Shown: positions 48,633-57,267, counted from the first letter of the stretch. The stretch: 64,000 nucleotides of DNA from Thermoflexus hugenholtzii (GCF_018771565.1 NZ_CP076326.1:2797785-2861784), one strand, 5' to 3'. Numbers and translations: made by a program. Notes: generated by a model not told the origin, from the sequence alone.

Positions 48633-49280
48633 CTACCACGCAACAAACGAGAATTTCCAATCTTCCCAGTTTTCTACCAGCCCGGCTTTGACAGGATTGT
48701 TCAAAATATAAGCGACAATTCGTTCGTATTCTTGCTGATTGCGAACGATATGATCATAACTTTCGTGGTGCCAGAAAGGACCGCTACGTCCTAGGGCCAG
48801 GTTACAACGTCGGGCGGTGCGCCCTTTGAGTCGCTTAAGGGTATCGGCAAGCGGATAGGGTGCTGTTGGACCGCGATGATGGATTTCGATTTCGTATCCA
48901 GTGGTATCTATCACCAAATGGACATGATTGGGCATCAAGCAGTAAGCAAGAAGACGATAACGCTCACCATCCATGGAATGAAGTTCATCTGCCACAACTT
49001 GGGCAATCTTCTCCTCTGTTAGCCAGCGAGGACTTCCGGCGAGGCAACGATCGAGCCAAGCATCAAAATGACTGAAGTATTTTTTGCTGAGCTTATAGAG
49101 CTTTTCGGTCTGCTCCCGGCCTTGAAGTTGAGAGAGAATGCGGGCTCGTTCGCGTTCACGCCACGCCTGAAGCTCTCGGATCACCTCTCGCGGCAGGGAG
49201 TTCGTCAGCCGAAAGGTGATGAAATACATCGCTCCACTCAGTATCCAATGTGGCAAATTGCGTCGGTAGAAATCGATCAT
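48633..49280 (-). CDS. REP-associated tyrosine transposase (RAYT)
   Basis: 215-residue Y1 transposase of the IS200-like TnpA_REP class. Motifs: MYFITFRLTNSLPREVI near the start, the HUH motif in YCLMPNHVHLVID, and ESYDHIVRNQQEYERIVAYILNNPVKAGL near the end with the candidate nucleophile Tyr. RAYTs mobilise or copy REP palindromes rather than moving themselves. The gene is markedly AT-richer than its neighbours and uses A/T-ending codons, suggesting recent arrival. Both ends carry a CCGAAAT-type palindrome, and a third lies in the REP cluster at 29,040, making this enzyme a candidate for spreading that element. Confidence 0.88.
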   Translation of the reverse strand: MIDFYRRNLPHWILSGAMYFITFRLTNSLPREVIRELQAWRERERARILSQLQGREQTEKLYKLSKKYFSHFDAWLDRCLAGSPRWLTEEKIAQVVADELHSMDGERYRLLAYCLMPNHVHLVIDTTGYEIEIHHRGPTAPYPLADTLKRLKGRTARRCNLALGRSGPFWHHESYDHIVRNQQEYERIVAYILNNPVKAGLVENWEDWKFSFVAW

Positions 49281-49409
49281 AAGTTCTTCTAAAAAATAAT
49301 CAAATTTCAGTATTTTCGAGATCTATTTTGTATTACTGGACTTGTTGGCACGATATAGCAAGCGCGCATTGAAACAAAATTCAATTTATAGTCCGAAATA
49401 AATTTCGGT
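49281..49409. repeat. AT-rich flank and right palindrome of the RAYT element
   Basis: The 129 bp after the RAYT start are strongly AT-rich and carry CCGAAAT-AA-ATTTCGG at 49,393-49,408, followed by TTTACA, where the TTA is the stop codon of the zinc-ribbon gene on the minus strand. This probably marks the right boundary of the element, inserted at the very end of that gene. The rest of the stretch has no gene. Confidence 0.65.
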
Positions 49410-49703
49410 TTACATTCCTCGCAGGCGACGGCGGACCTCGCGGCAGTGGGGGCAATCCCAGCCCACGTATTCCCGGCCGCAGGTGCGGCAGACCCGGGTC
49501 GGCAGGGGGGCGTCCTCGGAGAGGGAGGCCAGGATCAGGACGGCCTCATGCCCCTCGTAGGCGGAGAGCCACTCCTCCAGCGGGGTCTCGCCCATCCACC
49601 ATCGCCCCTCGGGATCCCGGCGCAGGAGGCCTCGCAGGACCCGGGCCTCCAGCTCATAGGCCGCCGTGGCCAGCTCCAGCACGCTCGCTTTCCGCAAGGA
49701 CAT
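49410..49703 (-). CDS. Small protein with C-terminal zinc ribbon
   Basis: 97 residues. Helical N-terminal half (SVLELATAAYELEARVLRGLL) and a C-terminal CRTCGREYVGWDCPHC with two Cys-x-x-Cys knuckles that would bind zinc. No named family. Its start overlaps the end of the RNase Z gene by 50 bp, so it is co-translated with it. Perhaps a tRNA- or nucleic-acid-binding accessory; that is a guess from context. The last codons abut the RAYT palindrome, so a few C-terminal residues may have been altered by the insertion. Confidence 0.65.
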   Translation of the reverse strand: MSLRKASVLELATAAYELEARVLRGLLRRDPEGRWWMGETPLEEWLSAYEGHEAVLILASLSEDAPLPTRVCRTCGREYVGWDCPHCREVRRRLRGM

Positions 49704-50670
49704 CCCGTTCCTCCTCGATTTCGTGGACCTCCGCTCGTTCTACCTCCAGCTGGCCATCTTTCAGGATGCGATAGCGATCGAAGTCCCGGGCCACCCAGAC
49801 CCGGGGGAAGAGGGCCATCGCCTCCTGCCGGATCTCCCGCTCCCGGTAGCGTCGGGAGACATGGGTCAGGATCAGATGCCCCACCCCGGCCGCGCGGGCC
49901 AGCCCGGCCGCCTCGGCGGCGGTGAGATGGTCGTGGCGACGGGCCAGGTCCCGGTCCGCCTCCAGATAGGTGGCCTCGATCACCAGCGCCCCCACTCCCC
50001 GGACGGCCTCCACCAGATCGTCCACCCGACCCGCGTCCCCCACCAGGGCCAGGGACGCCCCCTCCACCGGTGGCCCCAGCACGTCGTCCGGCCTCACCAC
50101 TCGCCCGTCGGGCAGGGTCACCGGCTCCCCCTGCACCAGGCGCCGGCGCTCCGGGCCCGGGGGGATCCCCAGGGCCTCGGCCTTTTCAACCAGGAAGGGC
50201 CGTCGCGGCTTCTCCCGAAAGAGATACCCCAGGCTGTCCCCGCCGCGATGGGTGACCGGGAAGGCGTAGACGCTGAGCTTCTCGTCCTCGAAGAGCAGTC
50301 CGGGCTCGATGACGTGGAAGGAGATCTCAATGGAGGGCCGCACCCCGCGCAGGACCACCCGGTAGATCAGATCCTTCACCCGCTCGATGGTCCCGCGACG
50401 ACCGTAGATGGCCACGCGGGGGAGGATCTCCCAGCGCATCACCGTCGACAGAAACCCTGCCAGCCCCAGGATGTGGTCCAGGTGGGCGTGGGTGAGCAGG
50501 ATGGTCTCCAGACGGCGGAAGCCCAGGCCGCTCTTCAGCAGCTGCCGCTGGGTTCCCTCCCCGCAATCCACCAGGAAGCGGCGGTCCTCGAACATCACCA
50601 CGTGGGCGGGCAGCCCGCGCCGGATCGAAGGGGCGGAGGCGGAGGTGCCCAGGAAGACGATCTCGATCAT
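49654..50670 (-). CDS. rnz: Ribonuclease Z
   Basis: 338-residue metallo-beta-lactamase fold tRNA 3'-endonuclease, which trims precursor tRNAs before CCA addition. N-terminus IEIVFLGTSASAPSIRRG, FLVDCGEGTQRQLLKSGLGF, the zinc motif LLTHAHLDHILGLAGFL (HxHxDH), the later FPVTHRGGDSLGY, ALVGDAG and ILTHVSRRY provide the remaining ligands and the PxKxRN-like region. Length and motifs fit the short bacterial tRNase Z. It lies 3 bp after rtcA on the same strand, making an RNA-end-processing operon. Confidence 0.92.
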   Translation of the reverse strand: MIEIVFLGTSASAPSIRRGLPAHVVMFEDRRFLVDCGEGTQRQLLKSGLGFRRLETILLTHAHLDHILGLAGFLSTVMRWEILPRVAIYGRRGTIERVKDLIYRVVLRGVRPSIEISFHVIEPGLLFEDEKLSVYAFPVTHRGGDSLGYLFREKPRRPFLVEKAEALGIPPGPERRRLVQGEPVTLPDGRVVRPDDVLGPPVEGASLALVGDAGRVDDLVEAVRGVGALVIEATYLEADRDLARRHDHLTAAEAAGLARAAGVGHLILTHVSRRYREREIRQEAMALFPRVWVARDFDRYRILKDGQLEVERAEVHEIEEERDVLAESERAGAGHGGL

Positions 50671-50673
50671 CCC

Positions 50674-51747
50674 TCATCCCTCCACCGGGCGGACACGCAC
50701 CTCGCCGGGGCCGCCCTCTTCCCCGATGACTTCAAAACGGTCCCCGACGAAGTGGCAGGCCACCCAGATACTGGTCAGCAGATGGGCGGTGATGCAGGAA
50801 GTGGTGAACCGGGAGGCCCCGGGCGAGAGGGCGAGCGGCAGGATCAGCTGATCGGCCAGATGCGGATCCACCGCCGCGCCGGAGCGATGGAAGGCGAGGA
50901 AGCCGGACACCGCTTCCTCGGCCACCCGCTCGGCCGGGAGGCCCTTCTTGCCGTAGGCGGAGGCCCCCGCCCGGATGTTCGCATATTCCGCGATCAGGAA
51001 GATCCCGGCCCCCGGCCCCGGGCTCTCCGCCAGGATCGCCTCCACCTCATCCGGAAGGCCGGCCTCCCGCAGCAGGCGGTTGGCCCGCCCGGCCATCCGC
51101 TTGGCGATCTCCAGGGGCAGATTGGAGACCGCCGCCCATCCCCACAGCCGGCGCAGCGGCCCCCGCTCAGTCAGGGTCAGCGGCTTCAGGCGATAGAGCC
51201 CCTCTCCCTCCAGCGGGCCGTGAACGTAAAGATGGATCTCGCCACCCCCTGCGGGATACCAGCCCCAGCGCTCCAGATGGACTTCGGCGTGCAGGCCCAT
51301 GCGGCTCAGGGTCGGCAGCAGCACGTCGCGCACGTAATGGAAGGGCGGGCTCCACGGCACATGGGTTCCTCCCCGCAGGGTGACCCGGGAGGATCCAGAG
51401 GCGTAGGCCAGGGGGAGCAGGATGGCCTGCAGGATCAGGGTGACCGAGCCGGCGCTCCCGCCGGCCCGCGCCGCTCCCACGTCAACGGTGTAAGCCCCCG
51501 GGGCGGGCGGCGATTGGGGGATGAAGGTGAGGGCAGTGGAGCCTAAGGCGGCGCCCTGGACCTGGGCGCGGCAGAGCGCAGCGGCGGCCTTCACCGCGCT
51601 GAGGTGCTGCGCCTGAAGGCCGGGATTGGGGCGTCGGGCCCGGATGTTCTCCACCCGCACCGGCCGCCCGGTGATCGCCGAGAGGGCCAGCGCCGAGCGC
51701 AGGATCTGCCCGCCGCCCTCGCCGTAGCTGCCATCCAGGACGATCAT
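50674..51747 (-). CDS. rtcA: RNA 3'-terminal phosphate cyclase
   Basis: 357 residues from ATG 51747, where the conserved start IVLDGSYGEGGGQILRSALAL begins. Further motifs are RPNPGLQAQHLSAVKA, PAGGGEIHLY and AVDPHLADQLILPLAL with the histidine that becomes adenylated. RtcA converts RNA 3'-phosphates to 2',3'-cyclic phosphates, the substrate form for RtcB. RtcA and RtcB are adjacent in many bacteria, but here they are 49 kb apart, each in a different operon (RtcB with archease, RtcA with RNase Z). Confidence 0.93.
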   Translation of the reverse strand: MIVLDGSYGEGGGQILRSALALSAITGRPVRVENIRARRPNPGLQAQHLSAVKAAAALCRAQVQGAALGSTALTFIPQSPPAPGAYTVDVGAARAGGSAGSVTLILQAILLPLAYASGSSRVTLRGGTHVPWSPPFHYVRDVLLPTLSRMGLHAEVHLERWGWYPAGGGEIHLYVHGPLEGEGLYRLKPLTLTERGPLRRLWGWAAVSNLPLEIAKRMAGRANRLLREAGLPDEVEAILAESPGPGAGIFLIAEYANIRAGASAYGKKGLPAERVAEEAVSGFLAFHRSGAAVDPHLADQLILPLALSPGASRFTTSCITAHLLTSIWVACHFVGDRFEVIGEEGGPGEVRVRPVEG

Positions 51748-51860
51748 CGACAACGCCGCCGAAGACCTCCCCCGGGATGCCGGCCCTGTCATGGCTTCCC
51801 TCGTCCGCCCCACAGGATGACGGTTGAGGGATCGAATGGACGCCAGCGGTCGAGCCTCCC

Positions 51861-51980
51861 TTACGCGATCCGAATCGCCCGCAGACCGGCCACGCGTTCC
51901 AACTCCTCCGGGTTCGCCGTGATCAGAGCGGAGGCCTCGATCATGGTTCGACGCGCCCTGTCCCCCACCCCTTCCGCAGA
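51861..51980 (-). pseudogene. Possible C-terminal remnant of a PIN-domain (VapC-like) toxin
   Basis: On the minus strand the frame before TAA 51863-51861 reads MIEASALITANPEELERVAG and then LRAIRIA, which resembles the end of VapC proteins (Asp-rich helix, then LVTNNPxEFxRVxGL). Upstream coding is lost, and the TnpB element begins 30 bp further on. Too short for certainty. Confidence 0.4.
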
Positions 51981-52009
51981 TCGGAGACCGCCTGCTTCTC
52001 CTTTCAGAT

Positions 52010-53318
52010 CCTTAGGACTTACGCCGTTTTCTGCGTATTCCGGTCGTGGCCTTAGGTTTTAGCCCGAGGCCAGAGGACCGGCCACCGGGGTCGCCCACCG
52101 ACCCCTGCCTCGAAGGCCCAAGCCCTCGAGGAATTCCACCCCCCTGCGGGCGATGTTCACCGCCGCCGCCTCGTGACGGCTCATCCTCACCCCGCAAGGG
52201 CACGCCAGGGCGTGTCCCCTTAGCCTTTCACCCACCCTGCCGCATACCGGACACGCCCGGGACGTGTTCCGCGGATCCACCCCAATCACCGGAACCCCAT
52301 AAAACCTCGCCTTGTGAACCAGTATTCGGTGGAAAGTCATAATGCTCCAGAAGTTGAGCAGACGCTGCCGCATCCTCCTGGACTTCCCCTCCCCGATCCG
52401 CTCCTTCATCCCCCGAAGGTCCTCCAGCACCAGAGCCGCCTTCATCCCGATGGCCCACGCCATCAGCGCCAGGGCCAGATGATGCCAGAAGTTCTCCGTC
52501 TTCTCCCGGCGAATCCTTCGATGCTTGGAGGCGATCTTCTTTTTGGCCTTCGGGTTGTGCTTCCCTCTCGTCCCTCTGATCTCGCGCCGCAGATGGTCCC
52601 GGTTGACCTTCCCCACATACCCCGTGTCGATCTCCCGGATCTCGCCGGTGGAGGTCACAAAGGCCGTGAGGTTCCCTTCATTGCTGTCGATCCCGATCAC
52701 CCCCTCCGGCTTATAGGGGATGGGGTCGGGGAACTTGAGGGGGATGGAGAGGGAGTGGGCCGTGAGCGTCGGCTCCCCCATCCGCGCCCGCCCTGCTTTC
52801 CACTCATCCAGCAGCCGGCGATACTTGTGGTGAGGGCGAAAGGTGAGGACGATGGGCTCCGGATCCCGGGGGGAGACCGGGATCGTGACGGTCAGGGTCT
52901 CGCCGTCCCATTCGATCTTCACCGTCTGCCGGACCAGATAGATCGAGGGGCGCCGGATCTCCGGCCGGTCCGCCCGGGTCTTCCCCTTCCGCTGCTGGTT
53001 CCGGAAGCCGTGGACGATCCGGGCGCCGGATCGGATCGCTCCGTAGATGAGGTTGGAGTGGAGATCCGGATGCTGCGCGCGCAGGGAGGGGTAGAGGGCC
53101 TGGATGAGGGTGAAGGTGGCGGTTTTGCCGTTTTCCAGGGCGTAGTCGACGGTCTGCCGCTGGATGTCGGCGCAGGCCTCCATCAGGGCGCGGATCCTGG
53201 GATGCTCCTCGAATCGGAACCGCAGGCAGACCGTCGGCATCGTTGCCGCCTCCATCATGAGGATAGCCCTGTCCGCCGCGCAAGGATAAGGGCACATCCA
53301 ACTGCGTAACTCCTAATC
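52010..53318 (-). mobile_element. IS200/IS605-like element carrying only tnpB
   Basis: The tnpB gene is bounded by related sequences: TTAGGACTTACGCCGTT at 52,012-52,028 and, inverted, AACTGCGTAACTCCTAA at 53,300-53,316 (about 14 of 17 matching). There is no tnpA in the element. The non-coding stretch between the tnpB stop (52,059) and the right end contains paired segments (TACGCAGAAAACGGCGTA) that may belong to the guide-RNA scaffold. Boundaries are by eye. Confidence 0.65.
52059..53240 (-). CDS. TnpB-like RNA-guided nuclease homologue with altered third active-site motif
   Basis: 393 residues from ATG 53240 (GGAGG eight bases upstream). RuvC-like motif I is GVIGIDSNEGNLTAF (Asp), motif II is ALVLEDLRGMKERIG (Glu), and the zinc ribbon is CPVCGRVGERLRGHALACPCG. 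Motif III, normally DRDxNAAxNI, reads SRHEAAAVNIARRG, so the usual Asp is His with Glu next to it. Either the catalytic acid has shifted to that Glu or cleavage is lost. TnpB normally cuts at the donor site to help its element persist. The region between motif II and the ribbon is Arg/Lys-rich as in active enzymes. Confidence 0.87.
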   Translation of the reverse strand: MPTVCLRFRFEEHPRIRALMEACADIQRQTVDYALENGKTATFTLIQALYPSLRAQHPDLHSNLIYGAIRSGARIVHGFRNQQRKGKTRADRPEIRRPSIYLVRQTVKIEWDGETLTVTIPVSPRDPEPIVLTFRPHHKYRRLLDEWKAGRARMGEPTLTAHSLSIPLKFPDPIPYKPEGVIGIDSNEGNLTAFVTSTGEIREIDTGYVGKVNRDHLRREIRGTRGKHNPKAKKKIASKHRRIRREKTENFWHHLALALMAWAIGMKAALVLEDLRGMKERIGEGKSRRMRQRLLNFWSIMTFHRILVHKARFYGVPVIGVDPRNTSRACPVCGRVGERLRGHALACPCGVRMSRHEAAAVNIARRGVEFLEGLGLRGRGRWATPVAGPLASG

Positions 53319-53520
53319 CTATGGAAGCGTTCCGAAGCGGTTCGCCGGCGCGCTCGAACCATCTCCGGCCGTTCCGTCCGCGCTCGCTCCACCGCTTCCG
53401 GGGAGCTCGAAGCGCCCGCGTGGATCATCCCCCGTTCCGACTCCTCTTTCCGAGCCTCCGCCCATGGGGTTCAGGCCTGCGCGAGCGAGCCCGCGGGCCT
53501 CGCCGAGAAGTCTTCTCTCA

Positions 53521-55881
53521 TTATAGCCCAGAGGGAGAGCCCGACAGACGATCCGACGGCGTCGGGGCGACCGGCTCCAGGGTCCAGATCCGCCGGGTGT
53601 GGGCCCGCACGGCCTCCGGGCTCCAGGGCATCGGCCGGGCCCGGCCTGCATGCCAGAGGGGGAACTGATCGAAGTAATGCCGCGAGGTCGGGGATCCCCC
53701 TTGCCCGCCCGGGAGCACCGCCAGACAGCGGTCCCAGTCGCTCAGATCGGCGACGAAGCGCCAGGAGGGCAGCGCCCCCAGGGGGCCGCCGAGCTGATTG
53801 CCCTGGAAGCCGGCCTGCAGGGGAGTATCCCCATCCCCGCCGAGGGGGAAGGGCCCCCGATTGAACAAGGGCGCCAGCGCCGGCGCCTGGCCCAGGACGT
53901 GGCGGAGCGTCACCCGGTGGATCCGCCCCCACGTCCAGCGGGTGGGGTCCTGCCCCAGCCGCTTCCGGAGCCAGCGGACCGCCTCGCGGAAGGCCTCCGC
54001 CACCCATTCGACGGCCGGGCGCTCCCCCAGCCAGAAGGGATCCCCGCGGCGGAGGAGGGCCCGCAGGGCATGGGGGGCGGTGCGATAGAACGAGTGGCCC
54101 GGCAGGAAGACGTTGAGGGACTCCCCCAGATACCGGCGCCATGCCGAGCGGAGCCGGGGCTCCAGGAGGCGGCGAAGCAGCCGCCATTCGACGGCTGCCA
54201 CCACCGTCGGCGCCACCGCTCCGGCATCCATCCGCCCGTCCCATGCCTTGACCTGGGCCAGCAGCCACGCCTCGTCCGCATCCCCCGGCTCCACCTGCGC
54301 CAGCCAGGGCTTCCACTCCAGGGCCCCCAGGGAGACCACATCCGTCTGGATGGTCAGGCAATCCGCCGCCGTGAGGGCCGGCGTGGATTCCAGCCGCTCC
54401 CGGATCCGCCGCGCCCGGTGATCCGGCATCCATTCGGCGCTGATGAAGTAGGGATAGCGCGGGCCCACGATGCGATGGTTGGCGGTGACCACCTGCCCCT
54501 CAGGAGGATCGAAGGCGAAGGGAAGCGCTTCAAAAGGGATCTCCCCTACCCAGTCGAACTCCCCGCTCCAGCCCGGGACCGGAACCAGGCCGTGGCCCTG
54601 ACGCCGGATGGGGATGCGGCCGGCCATCTGATAGCCGATGTGCCCTTCCCGATCCGCGTAGACGAAGTTGAGAACCGGGGCCGGCCAGCGGCGCAGGGCC
54701 TCCCGGAACTCCTCCCAACCGGAGGCCCGGTTCAGCCGGAGGATCGCCTCCCACCACGTCTCCGCCTGGGCCCCCGCCCAGGCCAGGGCCAGGCCGACCC
54801 GGGGCCAGGGGATCCCCTCCGGCTCATACTCCGGGAGGAGATCGGTGAGCACCGGCCCGTGACGGGTGACTCGCATGCGGAAGCGCTCCGGAGCGCGCGC
54901 GCCGCGCACCCGGATCTCGATCTCCCGCACCTCCGCCTCCGCCCATCCCTCGGGGGTCTCATACCGCAGCGGGTTCTCCGGATCGAAGCGCTCGATGAAC
55001 CAGTCCTGGGTGTCGGCGAGGACCGCCGTGGCCCCCCAGGCGATGGCCGCGTTGTGCCCCAGCACGACGCCGGGCAGGCCCGGGACGGTCACGCCGGCGA
55101 CGGCGAACCCCTCCGGCTCGCAGACCAGATGCTGCTCATACCACAAGTTGGGCAGGGAGAGAGGAAGATGGGGATCGTTGGCCAGCAACGGCTGTCCGGT
55201 GGCGGTGCGGGAGCCGGCCACCACCCAGTTGTTGCTGCCGATCCCTTCCCGGTGGCCGAGCCAGCGGGCCAGGGCGCCATACATCGAAAGCAGTCTCTCG
55301 GCCATCGGTTCGATCCCCATCGTCTCGGGGAAGAGGGCCGTCTCTCCGAAGACCGCCTCAGGCTCCAGATCCGCTGCGCGCTCCCCCAGGGCCTGGGCCA
55401 TCGCCACCCGGCACAGCTCGCTGTCCCAGTTCCATGAGAGGGACCAGGCCACCACCAGCCCCCAGGCCGCGCTGTGCAGCGGGGTCCAGGGGAAATCCGG
55501 GAGGGGGACCAGGCGGTCCTCGATGCCGGACGGGCCGCACCGGAACGCGGCGGTCACCCCGGCCGCGTAGGCCTCCAGCAGCGATCGGAGCGGCGGCGGG
55601 ATCCGCTCCAGGCCGGCCCGGGCGTGCTCGGCCCAGCCCACCCCCCGGGCGAAGCGATCCATCTCCAGCCCCATCGGGCCGAAGACCTCGCTCAGACGGC
55701 CCAGGGCCACCAGGCGGTTGAAGCGCATCTGCCATCCTCGATCCCGCCCGTGGACGAACCCCTGGGCGAAGAAGAGATCCGCCAGCGTGCGGGCCTCGAT
55801 ATGGGGGATCCCCCATTCATCGAACCGGATCTCCACCCGATCCTTCAGGCCTTCCAGCCGGAACGAACGGGCTCGAGCCAT
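53521..55881 (-). CDS. Penicillin acylase family (S45) N-terminal nucleophile hydrolase
   Basis: 786 residues. The precursor architecture is clear: A-chain start VEIRFDEWGIPHIEARTLADLFFAQGFVHGRDRGWQM (in part), a linker, then the autocleavage site GIGSNNWVVAGSRTATGQPLLANDPHL where the Ser after Gly becomes the nucleophile. Later QVVTANHRIVG and GATAVLADTQDWF match S45 B-chain motifs. Substrates in the family range from beta-lactams to acyl-homoserine lactones, so activity is open. No signal peptide is seen, which is unusual since most members are exported. Divergent from the ABC ATPase gene. Confidence 0.9.
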   Translation of the reverse strand: MARARSFRLEGLKDRVEIRFDEWGIPHIEARTLADLFFAQGFVHGRDRGWQMRFNRLVALGRLSEVFGPMGLEMDRFARGVGWAEHARAGLERIPPPLRSLLEAYAAGVTAAFRCGPSGIEDRLVPLPDFPWTPLHSAAWGLVVAWSLSWNWDSELCRVAMAQALGERAADLEPEAVFGETALFPETMGIEPMAERLLSMYGALARWLGHREGIGSNNWVVAGSRTATGQPLLANDPHLPLSLPNLWYEQHLVCEPEGFAVAGVTVPGLPGVVLGHNAAIAWGATAVLADTQDWFIERFDPENPLRYETPEGWAEAEVREIEIRVRGARAPERFRMRVTRHGPVLTDLLPEYEPEGIPWPRVGLALAWAGAQAETWWEAILRLNRASGWEEFREALRRWPAPVLNFVYADREGHIGYQMAGRIPIRRQGHGLVPVPGWSGEFDWVGEIPFEALPFAFDPPEGQVVTANHRIVGPRYPYFISAEWMPDHRARRIRERLESTPALTAADCLTIQTDVVSLGALEWKPWLAQVEPGDADEAWLLAQVKAWDGRMDAGAVAPTVVAAVEWRLLRRLLEPRLRSAWRRYLGESLNVFLPGHSFYRTAPHALRALLRRGDPFWLGERPAVEWVAEAFREAVRWLRKRLGQDPTRWTWGRIHRVTLRHVLGQAPALAPLFNRGPFPLGGDGDTPLQAGFQGNQLGGPLGALPSWRFVADLSDWDRCLAVLPGGQGGSPTSRHYFDQFPLWHAGRARPMPWSPEAVRAHTRRIWTLEPVAPTPSDRLSGSPSGL

Positions 55882-55996
55882 CGGCGACCTCCGGGATTAG
55901 GGTCCGGGAAGGACGGTGCGGTTATCATGATGAGGGATCTTCCGGAAAGAGGAAGAATCTCCTCAAGGTCGGGAACACGCATGGAGCGGATGGGCG

Positions 55997-56776
55997 ATGG
56001 TTGAGCTGCGTGGGGTGTGGTTCGGATACGGGGGGCGGTGGCTCTTCCAGGATTTCTCGTGGTCGGTGGAGCGGGGGGAGGCCTGGGCGATCATCGGCCC
56101 CTCCGGGTGCGGGAAGACGACCTTGCTTTACCTGCTGGCCGGGTTGCGCCGGCCCCAGCGGGGGGAAATCCGGATCGACGGACAGCCCTTGCGACGGCCG
56201 CGCCCGCGCACCGGCCTGATCCTTCAGGATTACGGGCTCCTGCCCTGGGCCACGGTGTGGGAGAACGTCGCCCTGGGCCTGCGCATCCGTCGCTTCTACG
56301 GGCCGGACGGGCGTCACGCGCCGGCGGACGCGCCGGTGGCGGAGATCGAGGGGCCGGTGAACGCCTGGCTGGAGCGCCTGGGGCTGGCCGCCGTGCGGGA
56401 TTATTACCCGGGGCAGATCTCGGGGGGGCAACGCCAGCGGACGGCCATCGCCCGCGCCCTGGTGCTGAAGCCGGACCTGCTGTTGATGGACGAGCCTTTC
56501 GCGTCGCTGGATGCGCCCACCCGGGAGGACCTGCAGGAGCTGACCTGGCGTTTGAAGGAAGAAGAGGCCCTGACCCTGATCCTGGTCACTCACAACATCG
56601 AGGAGGCCGTCTTCATGGGCCAGCGGATCATGGTCCTGGGCCAGCCGCCCCATACGGCGCCGGTCGTCGTGGAGAACCCCGGGGCGGGGGATCCGGCCTT
56701 CCGTGGGACAGCGGATTACTCGGAGCAGGTGGAGCGGCTGCGCCGGGCCCTGCGGAGCCCGGCCGGCCCGGGGTGA
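55997..56776 (+). CDS. ABC transporter ATPase, nitrate/sulfonate/taurine (SsuB/TauB) type
   Basis: 259-residue ATPase: Walker A GPSGCGKTTLLYLLAGL, Q-loop LILQDYGLLPWATVWENV, signature ISGGQRQRTAIARAL, Walker B LLLMDEPFASLD, switch VTHNIEEAVFMG. The QDYGLLPWATVWENV segment is characteristic of the SsuB/TauB/NrtD branch. No permease or binding protein is encoded next to it, so its partners must be elsewhere; it stands alone between a divergent acylase gene and a convergent thioesterase gene. Substrate cannot be stated. Confidence 0.87.
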   Translation: MVELRGVWFGYGGRWLFQDFSWSVERGEAWAIIGPSGCGKTTLLYLLAGLRRPQRGEIRIDGQPLRRPRPRTGLILQDYGLLPWATVWENVALGLRIRRFYGPDGRHAPADAPVAEIEGPVNAWLERLGLAAVRDYYPGQISGGQRQRTAIARALVLKPDLLLMDEPFASLDAPTREDLQELTWRLKEEEALTLILVTHNIEEAVFMGQRIMVLGQPPHTAPVVVENPGAGDPAFRGTADYSEQVERLRRALRSPAGPG

Positions 56777-56787
56777 TCCGGGCGTCC

Positions 56788-57267
56788 TCACCGGGCTTCC
56801 CGGGCCTCGCGGCGGGCCAGCCGTTCCGCCCGGCGCTGGTCGGCTTCCTCCGCCTTCCGTCGTTCCTCCTCGGTCTCCAGGATGAGCGGGGGCACCGGGG
56901 CGGGCCGGCCGTCGCGGTCCAGGGCCACGTAGACGAAGTAGGCGGTGGCGGTCAGCCGGCGTTCGCCGGTCAGCAGGTCCTCCGCCTCCACCTGGATCTC
57001 CACTTCCATGGAGGTCCGCCAGGCCTGGGTCATGCGCGCCCGCACGTGCACCAGGTCCCCCACGTGGACTGGGGCGCAGAACTGGATGGAGTCCACCACC
57101 ACCGTCACCGTGGGCCGGCGGGCGTGGCGGGAGGCGACGATGGCCCCTGCCTCGTCCATGAGCTTCATGATCCATCCGCCGTGGACGTTGCCCAGGATGT
57201 TGGCGGATTCCGGCTGCATGATCTGGGCCAGCACCACCTCGCTGTCTTGTATGCGCTTCCCTTCCAT
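56788..57267 (-). CDS. Acyl-CoA thioesterase, hotdog fold (YciA-like)
   Basis: 159 residues from ATG 57267. Core motifs VLAQIMQPESANILGNVHGGWIMKLMDEAGAIVA (in part) and FCAPVHVGDLVHVRARM are those of the BACH/YciA group of acyl-CoA hydrolases, with Asn and Asp in the active centre. The C-terminal 30 residues are a charged Arg/Glu helix (EEERRKAEEADQRRAERLA) not needed for the fold. It hydrolyses acyl-CoAs to free acid and CoA; preferred chain length is unknown. Ends the tyrS transcript, 68 bp downstream. Confidence 0.88.
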   Translation of the reverse strand: MEGKRIQDSEVVLAQIMQPESANILGNVHGGWIMKLMDEAGAIVASRHARRPTVTVVVDSIQFCAPVHVGDLVHVRARMTQAWRTSMEVEIQVEAEDLLTGERRLTATAYFVYVALDRDGRPAPVPPLILETEEERRKAEEADQRRAERLARREAREAR

